NCBI GenBank assembly: GCA_018898235.1
Contig: JAHIJU010000484.1
Span: forward strand, 1-6,429
Length of the DNA stretch: 6,429 nt
Direction of reading: 5' to 3'
Origin: Actinomycetota bacterium
GTDB lineage: Bacteria > Actinomycetota > Actinomycetes > Actinomycetales > Cellulomonadaceae
Of this stretch, positions 1-4,849 are shown in pieces; position 1 is the first letter of the stretch; each line of letters starts with the position of its first letter. Under the pieces are notes generated by a model. It did no database searches. It had not been told where the DNA came from and was given only the letters and a program-made list of their open reading frames with translations. The position numbers and the translations under genes are program-made.

Positions 1-471
1 GGCGTGCTGCGCCGCGACCCGTTCGCCATGCTGCCGTTCTGCGGCTACGACATGGCCGACTACTGGGGCCACTGGCTCGCGCTCGGCGACGAGCTGGCCG
101 CCCGCGGCGTGCGGCTCCCCGCGATCTACGGCGTCAACTGGTTCCGCAAGGGCCCCGACAAGAAGTTCCTGTGGCCCGGGTACGGCGAGAACTCCCGCGT
201 CGTGGCGTGGGCGCTCGACCGGATCGAGGGCAATGCGACCGGTGTCGAGAACCCGATCGGCATCATCCCGGCCCCGGGCGAGCTGGACCTGACCGGGCTG
301 GACCTTCCGGCCGGCGCCCTCGACGAGCTGTTCCGCGTCGACCCGGCCGCCTGGCTCGCCGAGTCCGACCTCACCGAGGAGTACTTCGCGAAGTTCGGCG
401 ACAAGGTGCCGGCCGCGCTGCGCGACCAGCTCGCCGCGCTGCGCGCACGCCTGCAGGCCGCGCAGGCCTGA
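1..471 (+). CDS. pckG: Phosphoenolpyruvate carboxykinase (GTP), C-terminal part
   Basis: The reading frame is open from the first base, so the gene begins upstream; 156 C-terminal residues remain of a family usually about 600 long. The enzyme is cytosolic and converts oxaloacetate plus GTP to phosphoenolpyruvate, CO2 and GDP, the entry step of gluconeogenesis. Visible family blocks are RRDPFAMLPFCGYDMADY (fragment residues 4-21) and the nucleotide-binding stretch NWFRKGPDKKFLWPGYGEN (46-64). By spacing, F48, F56 and Y61 match the guanine-stacking Phe517, Phe525 and Phe530 of human PCK1, so the third is Tyr here rather than Phe. N64 follows in GEN, and NPIGIIP (81-87) and a charged C-terminal helix close the protein. 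The stop is followed by a strong hairpin shared with the convergent gene. The identification is firm; only the N-terminal two thirds, with the catalytic P-loop, is out of view. Confidence 0.96.
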   Translation, partial: GVLRRDPFAMLPFCGYDMADYWGHWLALGDELAARGVRLPAIYGVNWFRKGPDKKFLWPGYGENSRVVAWALDRIEGNATGVENPIGIIPAPGELDLTGLDLPAGALDELFRVDPAAWLAESDLTEEYFAKFGDKVPAALRDQLAALRARLQAAQA

Positions 472-483
472 CCCCCGGCCCGC

Positions 484-518
484 TGTGGGGCGCGCGTCCT
501 TCGGGCGCGCGCCTCACA
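484..518. terminator. Bidirectional hairpin terminator with UUCG loop
   Basis: A near-perfect inverted repeat lies between two convergent stop codons. The left arm TGTGGGGCGCGCG (484-496), a bulged T at 497 and CC (498-499) pair with GG (504-505) and CGCGCGCCTCACA (506-518). The loop is TTCG, closed by C499-G504, which is the very stable C(UUCG)G tetraloop. The stem is 15 bp including one G-T pair. There is no T-tract on either side, which is common for actinobacterial hairpin terminators. The right arm contains the stop codon of the minus-strand gene (514-516). Termination is inferred from structure and position. Confidence 0.8.
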
Positions 519-1128
519 CGGCCTCGGTGGCGCTCGGCTCCTCCGTCCGGCTGCGCTTGATCTCGAAGAAGTGCGGGAACCCGGCCAACGTCACCGCCGC
601 GTCGAACAGCTCACCGGCCAGCGGGCCGCGGGGCACCCGCGTGAGCACCGGGCCGAAGAACGCGACACCGTCGACATGGAACGTCGGCGTCCCGACCTCG
701 TCCCCCACCGGATCCATGCCGCGGTGGTGGCTGGCCCGCACCGCGGTGTCCCAGGTCGGGTCGTCGGCGGCATCCGCGAGCGCCTCGTCCAGGCCCAACT
801 CGGCGAGCGCCTCGACGAACAACGCCCGGTCGTACTGGCGGTGCTCGTCGTGATGACGGCGGCCGAGCGCGGAGTACAGGTCACGCACGGAACCGTCGCC
901 GTACCGCTCCTGCGCGGCGACCAGCAGCCGCACCGGACCCCAGCCGTTGTCGAGCATCGACCGGTAGCCGGCGGACAGGCCGTCCCTGTGCTCGTTGAGC
1001 ACCGACAACGACATCACCTTGAAGGTGAGCGCCATCGGCCGCTGCGCCTCGGCCTCCAGGATCCAGCGCGAGGTCACCCACGCGAACGGGCACAACGGGT
1101 CGACGTACAGGTCCACGGTGGTGGTCAT
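514..1128 (-). CDS. DsbA-family thioredoxin-fold protein, mycothiol nitroreductase (Rv2466c) type
   Basis: This 204-residue protein follows the Mycobacterium tuberculosis Rv2466c family closely in length and layout. Family blocks are DPLCPFAWVTSRWILE (10-25), VMSLSVLNEHRDG (38-50), RASHHRGMD (131-139), VGTPTFHVDGVAFFGPV (145-161, with cis-Pro P148 of the thioredoxin fold) and PHFFEIKR (185-192). Rv2466c is known as a mycothiol-dependent reductase that activates nitro prodrugs. A helical insert occupies roughly residues 40-130 between the thioredoxin halves. The active site is C13-P-F-A16: the nucleophilic Cys is kept, but the second Cys of CPWC is Ala, so a monothiol mechanism with mycothiol is inferred. 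No signal peptide is present, so it is cytosolic. The ATG at 1126-1128 is chosen because it fits the family N-terminus and lies 6 nt after a TAGCAT element, suggesting a leaderless mRNA. Its physiological substrate is unknown. Confidence 0.9.
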   Translation of the reverse strand: MTTTVDLYVDPLCPFAWVTSRWILEAEAQRPMALTFKVMSLSVLNEHRDGLSAGYRSMLDNGWGPVRLLVAAQERYGDGSVRDLYSALGRRHHDEHRQYDRALFVEALAELGLDEALADAADDPTWDTAVRASHHRGMDPVGDEVGTPTFHVDGVAFFGPVLTRVPRGPLAGELFDAAVTLAGFPHFFEIKRSRTEEPSATEAV

Positions 1129-1134
1129 GGCGCG

Positions 1135-1140
1135 ATGCTA
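1135..1140 (-). promoter_or_regulatory. -10 element of the DsbA-like gene (leaderless start)
   Basis: On the minus strand the sequence reads TAGCAT, then CGCGCC, then the ATG start. A TANNNT hexamer ending 6 nt before the start codon places transcription initiation at or next to the A of ATG, the pattern of leaderless actinobacterial genes. No Shine-Dalgarno sequence is visible, which agrees. A -35 TTGAC-like box is not apparent at the expected distance. Confidence 0.55.
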
Positions 1141-1169
1141 AGTGGGCTCGGCGGAGCCTGCGCCCCCGC

Positions 1170-1175
1170 TAGCCT
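1170..1175 (+). promoter_or_regulatory. -10 element of the PH-domain gene (leaderless start)
   Basis: TAGCCT is followed by CGCCGG and the ATG at 1182, the same 6-nt spacing as the divergent promoter. TAGCCTCGC (1170-1178) mirrors GCGATGCTA (1132-1140) with one mismatch in nine, so the spacer is nearly symmetric about position 1155. No Shine-Dalgarno sequence is present. No convincing -35 box is seen. Confidence 0.55.
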
Positions 1176-1181
1176 CGCCGG

Positions 1182-1664
1182 ATGCAGTACGCGCGGTCCC
1201 GCAGCACCGTCACGCTGAGGTCCCCCTGGGCGAGTGCGGTGATCGTCGGCCTCGGACTGCTCACCCTGGCTGTCGGGACCAGCTACTTCTTCGATCCCGA
1301 GGCCGGACCCCTCGTCGTCGCGCTCTTCGGGGTGCCGATCTGCACGGTCGGATTGTGGGTGGCGGCTCGTGGGCTTCTCCTGCGCATCGGAGTCGCCCCG
1401 GACGCAGTCGCGTTGCGAGGGATGTGGCGAACCCGCCACCTCCGGCGCGAAGAGATCACCGCAGTCAAGATCACCGAAGTGTTCGGGGTACTCGGCACCG
1501 CTCTGACCGTTGGGTTCGCGCTCGCTGACGGATCGGAGGCAAGTCTTGGGGCGACGGCCGCGTACCAGGGGTGGCGCCCACTCGCCCGGACACGGGCCTA
1601 CCGCCAGGCACAGGCGGCGGCGCAGGTCCTCGACCTCCCGTTCTTGCCGAGCGAGGAAGCCTGA
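1182..1664 (+). CDS. Small membrane protein with bacterial PH-like domain
   Basis: The 160-residue protein has a short basic N-terminus (R5, R7, R13), then two hydrophobic segments at about 17-35 and 42-63 separated by a short acidic loop (FFDPEAG). A soluble C-terminal half follows. The stretch LLLRIGVAPDAVALRGMWR (65-83), then HLRREEITAVKI (86-97), resembles the small bacterial PH-like domains (bPH_6 type) found behind two helices in actinobacterial membrane proteins. It is probably a plasma-membrane protein with the PH-like domain in the cytosol. No enzyme motif is visible and its role is unknown. G+C is lower than in its neighbours: 162 of 240 bases (about 67%) over 1321-1560, against about 76% in four counted purD lines. 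It stands alone, diverging from the DsbA-like gene and 89 bp ahead of purD. The start is supported by the TAGCCT element 6 nt upstream. The gene is likely real; the PH assignment is moderate. Confidence 0.75.
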   Translation: MQYARSRSTVTLRSPWASAVIVGLGLLTLAVGTSYFFDPEAGPLVVALFGVPICTVGLWVAARGLLLRIGVAPDAVALRGMWRTRHLRREEITAVKITEVFGVLGTALTVGFALADGSEASLGATAAYQGWRPLARTRAYRQAQAAAQVLDLPFLPSEEA

Positions 1665-1698
1665 GTCCGGCCACCGCGCTGCGCCTCCCGAGGTGAGG

Positions 1699-1726
1699 GC
1701 CTGCCGTGAGCACCCGTGCCTGCCGT
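1699..1726 (+). repeat. 9-bp direct repeat in the purD promoter region
   Basis: GCCTGCCGT occurs at 1699-1707 and again at 1718-1726, 19 bp apart start to start. The second copy ends 13 bp before the TAGGCT element of purD, so it overlaps the usual -35 zone. Two near-in-phase copies could be an operator half-site pair, but in GC-rich DNA a 9-bp repeat can also arise by chance. No regulator is encoded in view. Confidence 0.35.
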
Positions 1727-1739
1727 CGCGCCACGTCGG

Positions 1740-1745
1740 TAGGCT
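1740..1745 (+). promoter_or_regulatory. Probable -10 element of purD
   Basis: TAGGCT is followed by 8 nt (CGACCGCC) and the GTG start at 1754. It shares the TAGnnTCG core with the two promoters at 1135 and 1170. The distance would give a leaderless or nearly leaderless purD transcript. No Shine-Dalgarno sequence precedes the GTG. It would also drive ddaH through the overlapping stop/start. Confidence 0.5.
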
Positions 1746-1753
1746 CGACCGCC

Positions 1754-3100
1754 GTGGAGATCCTCGTCGTCGGGACCGGTGCCCGTGAGCACGCCCTCGT
1801 CCGAGCCCTGGCCGCCGACCCGGCCGTCACCGGGCTGCACGCCGCACCGGGCAACCCGGGGATCGGCGAGCTGGCGAGCCTGCACGAGGTCGATCCGCTC
1901 GACCCGGCCGCGGTCGCCGCGCTCGCGACTCGGCTCGGCGTGGACCTCGTCGTCGTCGGCCCGGAGGCGCCGCTGGTCGCCGGGGTCGCCGACGCCGTGC
2001 GCGCAGCCGGGATCGCGGTGTTCGGACCGTCCGCCGCGGCCGCCCAGCTCGAAGGGTCGAAGGCCTTCGCCAAGGAGGTGATGGCCGCGGCCGGGGTACC
2101 GACCGCCGACTCGCGCACCTGCACCACGATCGAGCAGGTCGCCGCCGCCCTCACCGAGTTCGGTGCGCCGCACGTGGTCAAGGAGGACGGTCTCGCCGCA
2201 GGCAAGGGGGTCGTGGTCACCGACGACGCCGACGCCGCCCTCGAGCACGCCCGCGCCTGCCTGGCCCGGCCGGGCGGCTCCGTCGTCGTCGAGGACTACC
2301 TCGACGGGCCCGAGGTCTCGCTGTTCGTGCTGTCCGACGGGACCGACGTCGTGCCGCTGGTCCCCGCCCAGGACTTCAAGCGCATCTTCGACGGCGACGC
2401 CGGCCCCAACACCGGCGGGATGGGCGCCTACAGCCCGCTGCCGTGGGCTCCGGCCGGGCTGGTCGACGAGGTCGTCGAGACCGTCGCCAAGCCGACGATC
2501 GCCGAGATGGCCCGACGCGGGACCCCGTTCTCCGGGGTGCTCTACTGCGGGCTCGCGATGACCTCGCGGGGGATGCGGGTCGTGGAGTTCAACGCCCGGT
2601 TCGGCGACCCCGAGACGCAGGTGGTGCTCGCCCGGCTGCGCACGCCGCTGGCCGGGCTGCTGACGGCCTGCGCCACCGGGAGCCTGCGCGCCTTCGGGCC
2701 GCTGACCTGGGACGACGGTGCCGCGGTCACGGTCGTGATCGCCAGCGCCGGGTACCCGGCGCGGGCCCGGTCGGGCGATCGGCTCACGGGCGTCGCGCAG
2801 GCCGGTGCGCTGCCCGGGGTGCACGTGCTGCACGCCGGGACCGCGTTGCGCGACGACGTGCTGGTCAGTGCCGGCGGCCGCGTGCTCACGGTGGTCGGCA
2901 CCGGTCCGACGCTCAGCGCCGCGCGCGAGACGGCCTACCGGGGGGTCGACCGGATCGGGCTGGACGGCGGTCAGCACCGCGGCGACATCGCGGAGCGGGC
3001 CGCACAGCGGGCCGACGATCCGCAGGCCGACGAACCCCGGGCCGAGCACCAGCACGACGAGCACCAGCTGGCCGGCGACGCCCAGGCCGGCGCACGATGA
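1754..3100 (+). CDS. purD: Phosphoribosylamine-glycine ligase (GAR synthetase)
   Basis: PurD joins 5-phosphoribosylamine and glycine with ATP to make glycinamide ribonucleotide, the second step of de novo purine synthesis. The 448 residues show the family order: an N-terminal pre-ATP-grasp domain beginning MEILVVGTGAREHAL (1-15), VVGPEAPLVAGVAD (67-80), an ATP-grasp domain with LEGSKAFAKEVM (99-110), VVKEDGLAAGKGV (141-153) and GPNTGGMGAYSP (217-228), then the metal-site block VEFNARFGDPETQ (277-289). The C-terminal domain has HAGTALRDD (360-368) and SAGGRVLTVVG (372-382). GTG at 1754 is chosen because it puts the nucleotide-fold Gly motif at residues 7-9, as in the family; an earlier in-frame GTG at 1706 adds 16 unrelated residues. 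The conserved core ends near DIAERAA (411-417). The last 31 residues (418-448) are an extra hydrophilic D/E/H/Q/A-rich tail beyond the usual 415-430 length. The stop overlaps the ddaH start as ATGA. Confidence 0.97.
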   Translation: MEILVVGTGAREHALVRALAADPAVTGLHAAPGNPGIGELASLHEVDPLDPAAVAALATRLGVDLVVVGPEAPLVAGVADAVRAAGIAVFGPSAAAAQLEGSKAFAKEVMAAAGVPTADSRTCTTIEQVAAALTEFGAPHVVKEDGLAAGKGVVVTDDADAALEHARACLARPGGSVVVEDYLDGPEVSLFVLSDGTDVVPLVPAQDFKRIFDGDAGPNTGGMGAYSPLPWAPAGLVDEVVETVAKPTIAEMARRGTPFSGVLYCGLAMTSRGMRVVEFNARFGDPETQVVLARLRTPLAGLLTACATGSLRAFGPLTWDDGAAVTVVIASAGYPARARSGDRLTGVAQAGALPGVHVLHAGTALRDDVLVSAGGRVLTVVGTGPTLSAARETAYRGVDRIGLDGGQHRGDIAERAAQRADDPQADEPRAEHQHDEHQLAGDAQAGAR

Positions 3101-3867
3101 GCGGCGTCGCGATCGTCCGCCGGCCCGGGCCGCTGCTCGCCGACGGCCTGGTCGAGCACATCGAACGCGTCCCGGTCGACCTGGACCTGGCCATCGCCCA
3201 GTGGCACGGCTACGTCGGCGCGCTGCACGAGGCCGGCTGGCGGACGGTCGAGGCACCGCCGGCGGACGACTGCCCCGACGCCGTGTTCGTCGAGGACACC
3301 GCAGTGGTGGTCGGCGGGCAGGCCGTCGTCACCCGCCCGGCGCGGGCCTCCCGCCGCGGGGAGACCGCGGGGGTCGCCGCGCTGCTCGCCGACCTGGGGA
3401 TGGATCTGCTGCCCGTCGGGGACGAGGTGTGCCTCGAGGGCGGCGACGTGCTGAAGATCGGCGACACCGTCTACGTCGGCCGCGGCGGGCGCACCGATGC
3501 GGCGGGGATCGCTGCCCTGCGCCGACTCATGCGCCCGCTCGGCCGGAAGGTCGTCGCGGTGCCCGTCGCCACCGTGCTGCACCTCAAGTCGGCGGTCACG
3601 GCGCTGCCGGACGGCACCGTCATCGGCTTCGCACCGTTCGTCGACGCCCCCACCCTCTTCGAGCGGTTCATGCCGGTGCCCGAGGCCGACGGGTCGGCCG
3701 TCGTGGACCTGGGTGAGGACCGGCTGCTCATCTCGGCATCGGCCCCGCGCACGGCGGCCCTGTTGTCCGATCTGGGCTACGACGTGCGGGCCGTGGAGAT
3801 CGGCGAGTTCGAGAAGCTCGAGGGCTGCGTCACCTGCCTGTCGATCCGGGTGCGGCACCTGCGCTGA
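3097..3867 (+). CDS. ddaH: Dimethylarginine dimethylaminohydrolase (DDAH)
   Basis: This 256-residue cytosolic enzyme of the guanidino-modifying (arginine deiminase) superfamily would hydrolyse N-omega-methylated arginines to citrulline and (di)methylamine. Catalytic motifs match the Pseudomonas aeruginosa enzyme almost position for position: VFVEDTAVV (63-71) for substrate binding, RPARASRRGE (80-89), LEGGDVL with E114 (113-119), LHLKSAV with H162 (161-167), and VTCLSIR with nucleophile C247 (245-251). Family references are Glu114, His162 and Cys249. An additional Cys, C244, lies three residues before the nucleophile. The ATG at 3097 overlaps the purD stop by 4 bp, there is only a weak upstream CCAGG, and no promoter is seen, so translation probably depends on reinitiation after purD. 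The N-terminus VAIVRRPGPLLADGLV fits the family at this start. A narrower or different guanidine substrate is possible, but the catalytic set is complete. Confidence 0.93.
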   Translation: MSGVAIVRRPGPLLADGLVEHIERVPVDLDLAIAQWHGYVGALHEAGWRTVEAPPADDCPDAVFVEDTAVVVGGQAVVTRPARASRRGETAGVAALLADLGMDLLPVGDEVCLEGGDVLKIGDTVYVGRGGRTDAAGIAALRRLMRPLGRKVVAVPVATVLHLKSAVTALPDGTVIGFAPFVDAPTLFERFMPVPEADGSAVVDLGEDRLLISASAPRTAALLSDLGYDVRAVEIGEFEKLEGCVTCLSIRVRHLR

Positions 3868-3876
3868 CCGTCCGGC

Positions 3877-3920
3877 GCGGTGGGGTCACCCGGCCGCTCA
3901 CCCGGTTTCTCCCACACCGC
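3877..3920 (+). other. Possible hairpin in the ddaH-purC spacer
   Basis: GCGGTGGGG (3877-3885) can pair with CCC (3911-3913) and CACCGC (3915-3920), leaving A3914 bulged and a 25-nt loop. The loop carries an 8-bp direct repeat, TCACCCGG, at 3886-3893 and 3898-3905. The whole 76-bp spacer (3868-3943) has no gene. The hairpin may be a weak terminator after ddaH or a leader element for purC. There is no T-tract, and the long loop makes it uncertain. Confidence 0.3.
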
Positions 3921-3943
3921 TCCGAGATGGTTCGCTAGGGGCC

Positions 3944-4849
3944 GTGACCGACGCGCTGCCCGGCTGGGCCCACCTCTCCACCGGAAAGGTCAGGGACCTG
4001 TACGTCCCCGACAAGACCCACGAGGGCTCGGTCATCAGACAGCTGCACGGTGATGTGGTGCTCGTCGTGGCCTCCGACCGCATCTCGGCCTACGACCACG
4101 TGCTGTCCCCCGGCATCCCCGGCAAGGGCATCGTCCTGACCCAGCTCTCGCTGTGGTGGTTCGCCCAGCTCATCGACGTCGTCCCCAACCACGTGGTCTC
4201 CACCCGCGTGCCCGAGGCGGTCGCCGGCCGGGCGATGATCTGCCGACGCCTCGACATGTACCCCGTCGAGTGCGTGGCCCGCGGCTACCTCACCGGCTCC
4301 GGCCTGGACGAGTACCGGGCGAGCGGGTCGATCACCGGCATCCCGCTGCCCGCGGGGCTACTGGACGGGTCCCAGCTGCCGACCCCCATCTTCACGCCCG
4401 CCACGAAGGCCGCCCAGGGCGAGCACGACGAGAACGTCTCGTTCGAGGAGATCGCCCGCCGCATCGGCCCCGGCCCCGCCGCCACGCTGCGCGACCTCAC
4501 GCTCGAGGTGTACGAGCGGGCCGAGGGGATCGCCCGCGAGCGCGGGTTGATGCTGGCCGACACCAAGCTCGAGTTCGGCACCGACTCCGAGGGCGTCGTC
4601 ACGCTGGGCGATGAGGTGCTGACCCCGGACTCGTCGCGGTTCTGGCCCCGGCTCGCCTGGGAGCCCGGTCACCCGCAGCCCAGCTTCGACAAGCAGTACG
4701 TGCGCGACTGGTTGACCTCGCGGGCCTCGGGCTGGGACCGGGCCGCCGACGCCCCGCCCCCGGCGCTGCCGGCCGAGGTCGTCGAACGCACCCAGCAGCG
4801 GTACCTGGAGGCCTTCGAGCGGCTCACCGGACGCACACTCTCGCTGTGA
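3944..4849 (+). CDS. purC: SAICAR synthetase (phosphoribosylaminoimidazole-succinocarboxamide synthase)
   Basis: PurC condenses carboxyaminoimidazole ribonucleotide with aspartate using ATP to form SAICAR in de novo purine synthesis. The 301-residue protein carries GKVRDLY (14-20, ATP-binding hairpin), ASDRISAYDHVL (43-54), GIPGKGIVLTQLSLWWF (57-73), the signature YPVECVARGYLTGSG (106-120), EHDENVSFEE (160-169), the second signature LADTKLEFG (204-212) and DEVLTPDSSRFWP (223-235). The length is that of the longer, yeast Ade1-like and actinobacterial class rather than the roughly 240-residue E. coli form. GTG at 3944 gives the expected short lead before the first motif. The Shine-Dalgarno context is poor: AGGGG at 3937-3941 is only 2 nt from the start. 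TAGGGG at 3936-3941 resembles part of a -10 box but sits too close for a leaderless start, so the promoter is unresolved. The stop overlaps the next start as GTGA. Confidence 0.97.
   Translation: MTDALPGWAHLSTGKVRDLYVPDKTHEGSVIRQLHGDVVLVVASDRISAYDHVLSPGIPGKGIVLTQLSLWWFAQLIDVVPNHVVSTRVPEAVAGRAMICRRLDMYPVECVARGYLTGSGLDEYRASGSITGIPLPAGLLDGSQLPTPIFTPATKAAQGEHDENVSFEEIARRIGPGPAATLRDLTLEVYERAEGIARERGLMLADTKLEFGTDSEGVVTLGDEVLTPDSSRFWPRLAWEPGHPQPSFDKQYVRDWLTSRASGWDRAADAPPPALPAEVVERTQQRYLEAFERLTGRTLSL

Noticed and set aside
1706..1753. Earlier in-frame GTG start for purD
   Set aside because: It would add 16 residues unlike any PurD N-terminus and would put the TAGGCT element inside the coding region.
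2443..3096. Upstream in-frame extension of ddaH
   Set aside because: It overlaps purD in another frame and reads as Arg/Gly-rich shadow; DDAH homology begins at the ATG at 3097.
1598..3256. Long minus-strand open frame opposite purD (552 codons)
   Set aside because: It lies in the register where stops are rare opposite a GC-rich gene, has repetitive Arg/Gly/Val/His composition and no domain; purD motifs on the plus strand explain this DNA. Only the short hydrophobic part opposite the PurD tail is discussed as a possible relic, since it has no start of its own.
3879..3890. Small GGTG/CACC hairpin after ddaH
   Set aside because: Four base pairs with no T-tract is too weak to call a terminator by itself.
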